Shown in pieces: positions 1-10,400 of a stretch of DNA of 64,000 bases (positions within the stretch are counted from its first letter, which is position 1; the number at the start of each line of letters is the position of its first letter). Made by a program: the position numbers and the translations under genes. The notes beneath the pieces were generated by a model that was not told the DNA's origin, searched no databases, and saw only the letters and a list, made by a program, of their open reading frames with translations. Origin of the DNA: Pseudomonadota bacterium (lineage in GTDB: Bacteria > Pseudomonadota > Gammaproteobacteria > Burkholderiales > Thiobacillaceae); NCBI GenBank assembly GCA_021811235.1, contig JAJZPG010000007.1, positions 58,566 through 122,565 on the forward strand, in the 5' to 3' direction.

Positions 1-588
1 GATCAGCGTGTTGAAGCGCAGGTTTTCCTCGGCGCCGAGTTCGTCGGACCAGATGCGGGTAAGCGTCTCCAGCCCCGATTTCGCCACCGCATAGCCGCCC
101 CAGTAGGCAGCGGGGTGATGGCCGTGGGTCTCGCCGGTGAAGATCACTGAAGCGTCCGGCGCCTGCCGCAAGAGCGGCAGGCAGGCGCGGGTGAGCGCGA
201 ACGGCGCGATCAGGTTGACCCGCATCAGGGTCTGCCATTGCTCCAGGGTCTGCAGGTCGAGCGGCGTCAGGCTGGTGAAATGGTGTGCGCTGTGCAGCAT
301 GCCGTCGAGCCGCTTCAGGTGGTGCAGGAGGGTGCCGGCCAGGGTTTCCATGCTGCGATCGTCGGCGGCGGCGAGGTCGTACGGAAACATCGCCGGCTCA
401 GGGCCGCCGGCGGCGACGATCTCGTCATACACCGCTTCGAGCCTGGCTTCGTTGCGCGCCAGCAGGGCGACGGTGGCGCCGTGGCGTGCGTAGGCGAGAC
501 TGGCGGCGCGACCCAGGCCGGAGCTGGCGCCGGTGACGAGGATGACGCGGCCTGCGAGCAGGTCGGAGCGGGGGAGATAATCTTTCAT
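1..588 (-). CDS. YciK-like short-chain dehydrogenase, 3' end outside window
   Basis: The 196 visible codons encode an NAD(P)-binding Rossmann protein of the SDR superfamily. The N-terminus holds the nucleotide loop VTGASSGLG, and further on lie the catalytic pair of YAVAK and the stretch LRFNTLI, as in proteobacterial YciK-type oxidoreductases. The residue 13 before the active Tyr, normally Ser, is Glu in a TGETHG context, so Thr next to it may stand in. The ATG overlaps the hpnE stop by four bases, so it is the last visible gene of the hpnCDE operon. The substrate is unknown; a role in hopanoid metabolism is only suggested by context. The C-terminus lies beyond the left edge. Confidence 0.8.
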   Translation of the reverse strand, partial: MKDYLPRSDLLAGRVILVTGASSGLGRAASLAYARHGATVALLARNEARLEAVYDEIVAAGGPEPAMFPYDLAAADDRSMETLAGTLLHHLKRLDGMLHSAHHFTSLTPLDLQTLEQWQTLMRVNLIAPFALTRACLPLLRQAPDASVIFTGETHGHHPAAYWGGYAVAKSGLETLTRIWSDELGAEENLRFNTLI

Positions 589-1871
589 AGCGTTTCGAGG
601 AGCGAGGCGGCCGATTGTACTCCGCTCGATGTTGCACTTTCGAGCGTGGCGGGGTAAGGGCCGGCGGTGTAATCGCCGGCGAGGAACACGCGCGGGTGCG
701 CCGTGCGCACGGCCGGGCGCGGGAGGTCCGGTACGCAGGCGTAGGTCGCCTGCTTTTCGACGATGCGGCGACGCCAGCGTGCCGGGCCGGGATCGACGAT
801 GCGGCGCAACTGGGCTTCGGCTTCGTCCACCCAGTTCGAGGACAGCTGCGCCGCTGCGCTGGCGACGAAGGCGAGCAGGCCGGTCTGCGCGTGGCTCTGG
901 CCGCGGTCGAACACGAACTGGGCCGGGCCGTCCGTCAGTGCATACAGCGGTCTGGGAAGACGGAAAGCGTCGTCGTATTGCACGTAGGCGGTCGCGATGG
1001 GCTGGTAGGCGTAGCCCGACACCGTGCGGCTTGCCGCGTCGAGCGCAGGCACTTGTGCCGCCAGGGCGGGCAGGTGCTGCGGCGCGACCGCGAGGATGGC
1101 GTGGCTGTATTGCGCCGCATCGTCGCGCGTGCCCACGGTGACGGCGTCCTCTTCGGCGTCGAGCGTGACGACCCGGCAGCCCAGACGCAGCGTGCCGCCC
1201 AGTCCGCTTACCCGGGCGGCGGCGGGGGCCGGAAACAGCGCCGTCAGGTCGCGGCGCGGCAGCAGCAGGTCGCTGTGCTGCGTGCGGCCGCCGAAGGCGG
1301 CGCGGATCACGTCGCGGAAGACTTGCGCGCTGGCCTGTTCCGGGGGCGTGTTGAGCGCGGACACGCACAGGGGGTGCCACAGCAGGCGGTTGAGTTTGTC
1401 CGGCTGCGAGCGGGTGAGCTGGCTGACGCTGCCGTCGAGCGGTTCGGCGGTACCGCGGATCAGGGCATGCGCCCAGCGCGCCGCGGCCAGCTTTTCGCCC
1501 CAATTGATCCCGTTCGCGCCGAGCAGGCCTGCGGCGAGATGCAAGGGCGCCGGGAGACGCGGGCAGGCGAGCCGGAATGCCGGCGGCTGCTCGATCGTGA
1601 GCGGCAGGCGCCACAGGCCATTGTGCGAAGCGCCAGCTTGCAGGCGATCGATCATTCCTAGCGTCTGTTCGTAGGCTCCGAGCAGAATATGCTGGCCGTT
1701 GTCGAGCGCCTTGCCTTCGAGTTCGACCGCGCGCGCGCGGCCGCCGAGCGTGCGGCTGGCCTCGTACAGGGTGACCGCCACACCGGCCTCGGCCAGCGTC
1801 AGCGCGGCGGCGCAGCCGGCCCAGCCGCCGCCGATCACCGCGACCCTGGGCTTGCTTGAGACAGCTTTCAT
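585..1871 (-). CDS. hpnE: Hydroxysqualene dehydroxylase HpnE (FAD-dependent)
   Basis: A 428-residue flavoprotein of the phytoene desaturase/amine oxidase superfamily. The FAD loop GGGWAG is at residues 14-19, and the C-terminal FAD-binding stretch FLAGDYTAGPYPATLESA is the usual squalene-associated desaturase ending. In the HpnCDE route HpnE reduces hydroxysqualene to squalene, the precursor of hopanoids. I chose the ATG at 1871 because it overlaps the hpnD stop and places the Rossmann fold at the N-terminus. A longer reading frame starting ten codons earlier would lie inside hpnD. Family and position after hpnC and hpnD agree. Confidence 0.92.
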   Translation of the reverse strand: MKAVSSKPRVAVIGGGWAGCAAALTLAEAGVAVTLYEASRTLGGRARAVELEGKALDNGQHILLGAYEQTLGMIDRLQAGASHNGLWRLPLTIEQPPAFRLACPRLPAPLHLAAGLLGANGINWGEKLAAARWAHALIRGTAEPLDGSVSQLTRSQPDKLNRLLWHPLCVSALNTPPEQASAQVFRDVIRAAFGGRTQHSDLLLPRRDLTALFPAPAAARVSGLGGTLRLGCRVVTLDAEEDAVTVGTRDDAAQYSHAILAVAPQHLPALAAQVPALDAASRTVSGYAYQPIATAYVQYDDAFRLPRPLYALTDGPAQFVFDRGQSHAQTGLLAFVASAAAQLSSNWVDEAEAQLRRIVDPGPARWRRRIVEKQATYACVPDLPRPAVRTAHPRVFLAGDYTAGPYPATLESATSSGVQSAASLLETL

Positions 1872-2713
1872 GGAAAAAGCCAGGTCTTGCTGGCGAGCCA
1901 CAGCTTGCGCAGCGGCGTGAGCGAGACGCGGGCGCGCAGCACGGGGAAGCTGTCGCGGCGGATTTCATCGAGCAGGGTGCGGTAGATCGCCGCCATCACC
2001 AGCCCCGGGCGCTGCGCCCGCTTCGCGGCGGCGGGCAGGGCAGCGAACGCGCTGTCGTAATGGGCAATCGCGCGTTCGTACTGGAACGCCATCAGCGCCT
2101 GGAATTCAGGCGAGTCGCGGCCGCTCAAGAGATCGGCTTCGGCGACGCCGAAGCGCGCCAGTTCGTCCTGCGGCAGGTAGATGCGTCCGCGCCGCGCGTC
2201 CTCGCCGACGTCGCGGATGATGTTGGTGAGCTGGAACGCCAGCCCCAGTTCGTGCGCGTAACGGCGGATATCGCGATCGTGTTCGCCGCGCGCGCCGTCG
2301 AAGATCGAGGCGGCGATTTCGCCGACCACGCCGGCGACGCGATAGCAGTAGAGATGAAGCGCCTTGAAGTCGGGATAGCGCGTATGGTCGAGATCCATCG
2401 CCATGCCGTCGACGACCTCGAGCAGCAGTGCGGCCGGGATGACTCGTCCCTGCGGCGTGTCGAAGAGTGCGCGGGTCGCCGGGTGCTCCGGCGCGCCTTC
2501 CGCGAAGCGGGCAATTTCGCTGCGCCACCAGTCGAGCTTGGCCTCGGCGACCTGGCGTTCGTGGCATTCGTCGACCACGTCGTCGAGCTCGCGACACAGT
2601 GCGTAGAACGCGGTGATCGCGCGCCGCGTCTCAGGCGGCAGGAAGACGAAGCTGTAGTAGAAGCTGGAGCCGCTGGCGGCGGCGCGATCCTGGCAATACT
2701 GATGGGCGTCCAT
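1868..2713 (-). CDS. hpnD: Presqualene diphosphate synthase HpnD
   Basis: A 281-residue all-helical trans-prenyltransferase of the squalene/phytoene synthase family. It couples two farnesyl diphosphates to presqualene diphosphate. Both Mg-binding Asp-rich motifs are visible: DDVVDE around residues 44-49 and the D168/D172 pair in IIRDVGED, followed by the family stretch RRGRIYLP. The ATG at 2713 sits two bases after the hpnC stop, so translation is probably coupled. A longer frame upstream overlaps hpnC and is not family sequence. Confidence 0.93.
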   Translation of the reverse strand: MDAHQYCQDRAAASGSSFYYSFVFLPPETRRAITAFYALCRELDDVVDECHERQVAEAKLDWWRSEIARFAEGAPEHPATRALFDTPQGRVIPAALLLEVVDGMAMDLDHTRYPDFKALHLYCYRVAGVVGEIAASIFDGARGEHDRDIRRYAHELGLAFQLTNIIRDVGEDARRGRIYLPQDELARFGVAEADLLSGRDSPEFQALMAFQYERAIAHYDSAFAALPAAAKRAQRPGLVMAAIYRTLLDEIRRDSFPVLRARVSLTPLRKLWLASKTWLFP

Positions 2714-2715
2714 GT

Positions 2716-3528
2716 TCAGTGAAGGCTGCGCGCGAGCATGAAGATCCAGTCCTTTTTCGTGAGCACCGGGCGGTTGTGGAAGACGCAGCCGGGATCGGCG
2801 TGCAGCTTCTTCAGGATGGCCTCGCCGCCGCGGATCGTCACCCGTATCTCCAGGCCGATACGGCCCGTGAGCGCGCGGCCGAGCGGCGCGCCGGCCTGCA
2901 GCAGTTTGCGGGTCCGTTCGATCTGCTTGTGCATCATCATGTGCCACAGCCCGCGTGTGTCGCCGGCTGCGATCTGTGCCTCGCTGACGTGGTGCGCGGC
3001 GAGCTCGTCCAGCGGCAGGTAGATGCGTCCTTTTTGGTAATCGACCGCGATATCCTGCAGGAAATTGATCAACTGCAGGCTGCTGCAGATGGCATCGGAA
3101 TAGGCGATGTGGCGCGCGTCGTGGTCGCCGTACAGATGCAGCATCAAGCGTCCCACCGGGTTGGCCGAGCGACGGCAGTAGTCCATCAGTTCGCCGAAGC
3201 TGGCATAGCGGGTCTTTTCCACGTCCTGCGCGAAAGCCGACAGCAGGTCGCGAAACAGGGCGAGCGGAATGGCGTGACTGCGGATCACCTCGGCCAACGG
3301 GCCGAATACCGGGTCGGTCGGCGTCTCGCCGCGTTCGATGCGGTCGAGTTCGTGGTGGTAGGCCGCAAGTTGGGCCAGCCGCTCGGAAGCGGGGGCGTCG
3401 CCCTCGTCGGCGATGTCGTCCGCGCTGCGGGCAAAGCGGTAAATGGCTTCCACCGGCCGGCGCAGCCGCTTGGGCAGCAGCCAGGACGCAACGGGGAAGT
3501 TTTCGTAGTGATCGACCGGCACCGGCAA
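2716..3528 (-). CDS. hpnC: Hydroxysqualene synthase HpnC
   Basis: A 270-residue member of the squalene/phytoene synthase family and first gene of the hpnCDE operon. It converts presqualene diphosphate to hydroxysqualene. The Asp motifs are DDIADE (D37, D38, D41) and the D159/D163 pair in FLQDIAVD, followed by QKGRIYLP. HpnC and HpnD are distant paralogues of similar length, as usual for this operon. No squalene-hopene cyclase gene lies in the window, so the end product (hopanoids) is inferred from the pathway. Confidence 0.92.
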   Translation of the reverse strand: MPVPVDHYENFPVASWLLPKRLRRPVEAIYRFARSADDIADEGDAPASERLAQLAAYHHELDRIERGETPTDPVFGPLAEVIRSHAIPLALFRDLLSAFAQDVEKTRYASFGELMDYCRRSANPVGRLMLHLYGDHDARHIAYSDAICSSLQLINFLQDIAVDYQKGRIYLPLDELAAHHVSEAQIAAGDTRGLWHMMMHKQIERTRKLLQAGAPLGRALTGRIGLEIRVTIRGGEAILKKLHADPGCVFHNRPVLTKKDWIFMLARSLH

Positions 3529-3575
3529 TAAAAAACGGAATGGGAATAAAGACTTAGGCGGGATGCCGGTGTGGC

Positions 3576-3604
3576 TTGGGTGACAGCATCGCTTTGATTA
3601 TATT
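3576..3604 (+). promoter_or_regulatory. Probable sigma-70 promoter of tRNA-Leu
   Basis: TTGGGT at 3576-3581 and TATATT at 3599-3604, separated by 17 bases, end 33 bases before the tRNA. The -10 is good and the -35 is weak. Confidence 0.5.
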
Positions 3605-3637
3605 ACACTTCTTGGTCGAAGGTTTTGCGGCCAAGCC

Positions 3638-3724
<87 letters not shown>

Positions 3725-3773
3725 GGCATCATGCCGTTCATCCCTAATTTCAATTCAGCCAGGAAGTATTGTG

Positions 3774-5072
3774 ATGCAAGCAAATCTTGAAGTTCTCGAA
3801 GGTCTGGTCCGGCGCCTGGACATCAACGTGCCCATGGACCAGCTGGAAACCGAAGTGCAGAGCCGCCTGAAGCGGCTGGCGCGCAACGTCAAGATGGATG
3901 GCTTCCGTCCTGGCAAGGCACCCTTGAGCGCGGTGGCGCGTCAGCACGGTCCCGGCGTGCGTCAGGAAGTACTGGGCGAAACCCTGCAGGCCCGTTTCGG
4001 CGAGGCGGTGCAGGCGCATCAACTGAAGATCGCCGGCTATCCGCGCTTCGAACCGAAAACCGGGCAGGGCGCCGCCGCGGAAATGACTTTCAGCGCTAGT
4101 TTCGAGGTCTATCCTGAAGTGAAGATCGACGCGCTGAACAGCGGCAAGATCAGTCGTCCCGCTGTCGATCTGAGCGAGGCCGATGTCATGAAGACGCTGG
4201 AAGTGCTGCAGAAGCAGCGCCGTACCTTCGAAAAGGCCGATCGCGCCGCGGCGGAAGGCGATCTGGTCCGCTTCGACTACCAGGGCACGGTCGACGGCAC
4301 GCCGTTTGAAGGCGGCAAGGGCGAGGACTTCGCTGCGGTGATTGGTGAAGGCCGCCTGCTGAAGGATTTCGAGCAGAGCCTGGTCGGGCTCAAGGCAGGT
4401 GACAGCAAAGGCTTCGATCTGACCTTCCCGGCTGAATACGCTGCCCGCGAATTGGCAGGCAAGGCTGCGCATTTCGAGGTGCAGGTGAAGGAGGTGCAGG
4501 CCCCGGTGCTGCCGCCGGTCGATGCCGACTTCGCCAAGGCGCTGGGCGTGGAAGACGGTGACGTGGAAAAGCTCAAGGCCGAGGTGAAAGCCAACCTGGA
4601 GCGCGAGGTCAAGCGTCGAGTGCAGACGAAACTGAAGGAGCAGGCCATGGAGCTGCTGCTGCAGAAAAGCACGCTGGATCTGCCGCAGAGCCTGGTGGCG
4701 ATGGAAACCGAGCGTCTGCTGAAAATGACGGAGGCCGACATGCAGTCGCGCGGGGTTCAGACCATGAAGCTCTCTGCCGATATGTTTACAGGACAGGCCG
4801 AGCGCCGTGTGCGTCTGGGGCTGATCCTGGCGGAGATCGTGCAGGCGAACAAGCTGACGGCGCAGCCCGAGCAGATTCGTGCCCTGATCGCCGAGCAGGC
4901 GCAGAGCTACGAAGAGCCGGAACAGGTGGTGCAGTGGTACTACCAGAGCCCGGAACGGATGCAGGAGATCGAGTCCCTGGCACTGGAAGAGAATGTGGTA
5001 GCATGGGTCGCAGGTCAGGCCCAAGTGGAAGACGTGACAACCTCTTTTGAAGAATTGATGGGACGTGCCTGA
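3774..5072 (+). CDS. tig: Trigger factor (ribosome-associated chaperone and prolyl isomerase)
   Basis: 432 residues, normal family length. The N-terminal ribosome-binding domain contains the signature GFRPGKAP near residues 44-51. The central FKBP-type isomerase domain spans roughly 150-250 ([21 protein letters not shown]). The C-terminal helical chaperone arms follow. It binds nascent chains at the exit tunnel. The ATG at 3774 follows an AGGAAG ribosome binding site; a GTG one codon earlier is an alternative. The stop overlaps the clpP start as TGATG, so tig and clpP are translationally coupled, in the widespread tig-clpP-clpX-lon order. Confidence 0.97.
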   Translation: MQANLEVLEGLVRRLDINVPMDQLETEVQSRLKRLARNVKMDGFRPGKAPLSAVARQHGPGVRQEVLGETLQARFGEAVQAHQLKIAGYPRFEPKTGQGAAAEMTFSASFEVYPEVKIDALNSGKISRPAVDLSEADVMKTLEVLQKQRRTFEKADRAAAEGDLVRFDYQGTVDGTPFEGGKGEDFAAVIGEGRLLKDFEQSLVGLKAGDSKGFDLTFPAEYAARELAGKAAHFEVQVKEVQAPVLPPVDADFAKALGVEDGDVEKLKAEVKANLEREVKRRVQTKLKEQAMELLLQKSTLDLPQSLVAMETERLLKMTEADMQSRGVQTMKLSADMFTGQAERRVRLGLILAEIVQANKLTAQPEQIRALIAEQAQSYEEPEQVVQWYYQSPERMQEIESLALEENVVAWVAGQAQVEDVTTSFEELMGRA

Positions 5073-5713
5073 TGCGCATTGATTTTGAACGCAATTCCCT
5101 CGAGCCCCAGGGTCTGGGGCTGGTGCCCATGGTCGTCGAGCAGAGCGGCCGGGGCGAGCGTGCCTACGACATCTATTCGCGCCTGCTCAAGGAGCGGGTC
5201 ATTTTCCTGGTCGGCCCGGTGAACGACGCCACCGCCAACCTGGTGGTGGCGCAGATGCTGTTCCTGGAGTCGGAAAACCCCGACAAGGACATCTACTTCT
5301 ACATCAACTCGCCCGGCGGATCGGTTTCGGCCGGCCTCGCGATCTACGACACCATGCAGTTCATCAAGCCGGACGTGTCCACCCTGTGCATCGGCCAGGC
5401 GGCCAGCATGGGCGCGTTCCTGCTGACTGCGGGCGCCAAGGGCAAGCGCTACTGCCTGCCCAACTCGCGCGTGATGATCCACCAGCCGCTGGGAGGCTTC
5501 CAGGGGCAGGCGTCTGACATTGAAATCCACGCCAAGGAAATCCTCTATCTGAAGGCGCGCCTCAACGACATGTTGGCCAAGCACACTGGACAAAGTCTGG
5601 AGGCGATCGAGCGCGATACCGATCGCGACAACTTCATGAGCGCGGACGAATCGGTGAAATACGGCCTGGTCGACAAGGTGCTGACCAGCCGCGTCGAAGC
5701 AGCAGGCAATTAA
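5072..5713 (+). CDS. clpP: ATP-dependent Clp protease proteolytic subunit
   Basis: 213 residues. The Ser-His-Asp triad is visible as S112 (GQAASMGAF), H137 (MIHQPLGG) and D186. It forms the tetradecameric protease chamber that degrades substrates fed by ClpX or ClpA. The first residues up to about 14 resemble the short N-terminal propeptide/axial loop region of ClpP. The start overlaps the tig stop, and clpX follows after 23 bases. Confidence 0.98.
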   Translation: MRIDFERNSLEPQGLGLVPMVVEQSGRGERAYDIYSRLLKERVIFLVGPVNDATANLVVAQMLFLESENPDKDIYFYINSPGGSVSAGLAIYDTMQFIKPDVSTLCIGQAASMGAFLLTAGAKGKRYCLPNSRVMIHQPLGGFQGQASDIEIHAKEILYLKARLNDMLAKHTGQSLEAIERDTDRDNFMSADESVKYGLVDKVLTSRVEAAGN

Positions 5714-5736
5714 GCATCACTTAGCAAGGAACTGGC

Positions 5737-7008
5737 ATGGCAGACAAAGGCTCGGGCGACAAACTTCTCTACTGCTCCTTCTGCGGCAAGAGCCAGCACG
5801 AGGTGCGCAAGCTGATTGCTGGGCCCTCGGTATTCATCTGCGATGAATGCGTCGAGTTGTGCAACGACATCATCCGTGAGGAAATCCAGCAGGCCGACAG
5901 CCAGAAGGGGGGCGGGTCCGATCTGCCGACGCCCCACGAAATCAGTGGCATTCTCGACCAGTATGTGATCGGGCAGAGCCAGGCGAAAAAAGCGCTGGCG
6001 GTGGCGGTGTACAACCATTACAAGCGCCTGCGCAGCAACACCGGCAGTGGCGAAGTCGAGCTGGCGAAGAGCAACATCCTCCTGATCGGTCCGACCGGCT
6101 CCGGCAAAACCCTGCTCGCTCAGACGCTGGCGCGCCTGCTGAACGTGCCTTTCGTCATTGCCGATGCCACCACGCTGACCGAAGCCGGCTACGTCGGTGA
6201 GGATGTCGAGAACATCATCCAGAAGCTCTTGCAGAAGTGCGACTACGATGTCGACAAGGCCAAGCAGGGCATCGTCTACATCGACGAAATCGACAAGATC
6301 TCGCGCAAGTCGGACAACCCCTCGATCACCCGCGACGTGTCGGGCGAAGGCGTGCAGCAGGCCCTGCTCAAGCTGATCGAAGGCACCACCGCCTCGGTTC
6401 CCCCGCAGGGCGGGCGCAAGCATCCGAACCAGGAATTCGTGCAGGTCGACACCAGCAACATCCTGTTCGTCTGCGGCGGCGCATTCAGCGGACTGGAAAA
6501 GGTCATCCGCGGCCGCACCGAGAAGGGCGGCATCGGCTTCGGCGCGCAGGTCAAGAACGTCGACGAAACCAAGCGCGACGCCGAACTGCTGCACCAGGTC
6601 GAGCCCGAAGATCTCATCAAATATGGTCTGATCCCCGAATTTGTCGGACGTTTGCCGGTTGTGGCGACACTCGACGAGTTGGACGAAGCCGCACTGGTGC
6701 AGATCCTGACCGAGCCGAAGAACGCGCTGACCAAGCAGTTCGCCAAGCTGTTCAAGATGGAAGGCGTCGAACTCGAATTCCGCGACGACGCGCTCAACGC
6801 CATCGCCAAGCGCGCCCTGGCGCGCCGCACGGGCGCGCGCGGTCTGCGCTCGATCATCGAGCATGCGCTGCTCGATACCATGTACGACCTGCCTTCTCTC
6901 AAGGGCGTCAGCAAGGTGGTGGTGGACGACGGCCTGATCAATGGTGACGGCAAGCCCCTGCTGATCTATTCCGAGCAGGGCGACCAGCCGCTGGCCGCCG
7001 GCGCATGA
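5737..7008 (+). CDS. clpX: ATP-dependent unfoldase ClpX
   Basis: 423 residues. The N-terminal zinc-binding domain has C13, C16, C35 and C38. The AAA+ domain has Walker A GPTGSGKT at 118-125, Walker B in [10 protein letters not shown], and a pore-type GYVGED segment. Sensor 2 is in RRTGARGLR near the C-terminus. It unfolds tagged substrates and translocates them into ClpP. It has its own AAGGAA ribosome binding site. Confidence 0.98.
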   Translation: MADKGSGDKLLYCSFCGKSQHEVRKLIAGPSVFICDECVELCNDIIREEIQQADSQKGGGSDLPTPHEISGILDQYVIGQSQAKKALAVAVYNHYKRLRSNTGSGEVELAKSNILLIGPTGSGKTLLAQTLARLLNVPFVIADATTLTEAGYVGEDVENIIQKLLQKCDYDVDKAKQGIVYIDEIDKISRKSDNPSITRDVSGEGVQQALLKLIEGTTASVPPQGGRKHPNQEFVQVDTSNILFVCGGAFSGLEKVIRGRTEKGGIGFGAQVKNVDETKRDAELLHQVEPEDLIKYGLIPEFVGRLPVVATLDELDEAALVQILTEPKNALTKQFAKLFKMEGVELEFRDDALNAIAKRALARRTGARGLRSIIEHALLDTMYDLPSLKGVSKVVVDDGLINGDGKPLLIYSEQGDQPLAAGA

Positions 7009-7037
7009 CGCCCTGGCTGATGGAACCTATCAGCCCC

Positions 7038-7065
7038 CTTGAATTCCAACCGATGTCCCCCACCT
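7038..7065 (+). promoter_or_regulatory. Candidate sigma-32 (heat shock) promoter of lon
   Basis: CTTGAA at 7038-7043, a 14-base spacer, then CCCCACCT at 7058-7065. This matches the RpoH pattern CTTGAA-N11-15-CCCCATnT with one mismatch in the -10. It lies 59 bases before lon in the clpX-lon gap. Heat-shock control of lon is well established in proteobacteria. Confidence 0.6.
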
Positions 7066-7124
7066 GCGGATAAGCGCGGCGCGATGCCGCGCGTCCTTTC
7101 CCCAACCCTTACCAGGACAAAATC

Positions 7125-9539
<2,415 letters not shown>

Positions 9540-9561
9540 GTATTTTTGAACCACCCGTCCG

Positions 9562-9589
9562 AATCCCGCGCCAGTCGCGGGATTTTTTT
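9562..9589 (+). terminator. Rho-independent terminator after lon
   Basis: A nine-base stem AATCCCGCG / CGCGGGATT with a CCAGT loop runs into a seven-T tract, 23 bases after the lon stop. Confidence 0.92.
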
Positions 9590-9610
9590 GTCAATAGCCC
9601 GGAAAACCGC

Positions 9611-9640
9611 TTGACACAAGGTTTTGCGGGTTGCTATAAA
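9611..9640 (+). promoter_or_regulatory. Sigma-70 promoter of hupB
   Basis: Perfect -35 TTGACA (9611-9616), an 18-base spacer and -10 TATAAA (9635-9640), with a leader of about 40 bases before hupB. Confidence 0.8.
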
Positions 9641-9687
9641 TCCGCCCACAGGGTTTTCCTGTGCCACTTGACTGAAGGGGACAACAC

Positions 9688-9960
9688 GTGAACAAATCCG
9701 AATTGATTGATGCCATCGCCGACTCGGCCGACATTTCCAAGGCCGCTGCCGGCCGTGCACTGGATGCTGCGGTTGACGCTGTCAAAAAAGCGCTGAAGAA
9801 GGGTGACATGGTGACCCTGGTGGGCTTTGGCAGCTTCTACGTCGGCAAGCGCGCCGCTCGTACCGGCCGCAACCCGCGCACGGGCGCCTCCATCAAGATC
9901 AAGGCTGCCAAGGTGCCGAAGTTCCGCGCCGGCAAGGGCCTGAAAGACGCCATCAATTAA
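9688..9960 (+). CDS. hupB: DNA-binding protein HU-beta
   Basis: A 90-residue histone-like protein that bends and compacts DNA as a dimer. The N-terminal dimerisation helices start with [11 protein letters not shown]. The [21 protein letters not shown] segment is the HU/IHF signature and DNA-binding arm. Position after lon and the absence of IHF-specific features favour HU. It has a strong promoter of its own. Confidence 0.97.
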   Translation: MNKSELIDAIADSADISKAAAGRALDAAVDAVKKALKKGDMVTLVGFGSFYVGKRAARTGRNPRTGASIKIKAAKVPKFRAGKGLKDAIN

Positions 9961-9980
9961 TAAAAAAATCCGCTTTGCAT

Positions 9981-10010
9981 TTGGCAGGATCGAAAAAAGT
10001 ATTGTAGAAT
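9981..10010 (+). promoter_or_regulatory. Sigma-70 promoter of the tRNA-Val/tRNA-Asp unit
   Basis: TTGGCA at 9981-9986 and TAGAAT at 10005-10010 are each 5/6 to consensus with an 18-base spacer, 13 bases before tRNA-Val. Confidence 0.7.
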
Positions 10011-10023
10011 TTTGGTCTTTGTC

Positions 10024-10099
10024 GGGTGCTTAGCTCAGCTGGTAGAGCGTCGCCCTTACAAGGCGAATGTCGGGGGTTCGATCCCCTCAGCACCCACCA
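10024..10099 (+). tRNA. tRNA-Val (anticodon UAC)
   Basis: A 76-base cloverleaf. The acceptor GGGTGCT pairs with AGCACCC, the anticodon loop is CTTACAA (TAC), the T-loop is TTCGATC, and CCA is encoded. Confidence 0.97.
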
Positions 10100-10154
10100 G
10101 CAGGGTTGAAAATAAAGCGCCTGAAATTTAGGCAGTACAGTTTTGCAGCACCAG

Positions 10155-10231
10155 GGAGTGGTAGTTCAGTTGGTTAGAATACCGGCCTGTCACGCCGGGG
10201 GTCGCGGGTTCGAGTCCCGTCCACTCCGCCA
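10155..10231 (+). tRNA. tRNA-Asp (anticodon GUC)
   Basis: A 77-base cloverleaf. The acceptor GGAGTGG pairs with CCACTCC, the anticodon loop is CTGTCAC (GTC), the discriminator is G, and CCA is encoded. It lies 55 bases after tRNA-Val and before a shared terminator. Confidence 0.97.
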
Positions 10232-10236
10232 ACATT

Positions 10237-10266
10237 AAAAAAGGCGAACGCGAGTTCGCCTTTTTT
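10237..10266 (+). terminator. Rho-independent terminator of the tRNA unit
   Basis: Stem AAGGCGAAC / GTTCGCCTT with a GCGA tetraloop, flanked by A- and T-tracts, five bases after tRNA-Asp. Confidence 0.93.
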
Positions 10267-10400
10267 CATTTCGACATTTCACGTCTTCTTCGCGGCATCA
10301 ATTCAAGTGAATCACGCGCGATTTTTAATCGCGACGGGACGAGACGCGAGACGCAAAGTGCGCGAGAATTCGCGCTGACGATATTTCGGGAGTAGAAACC

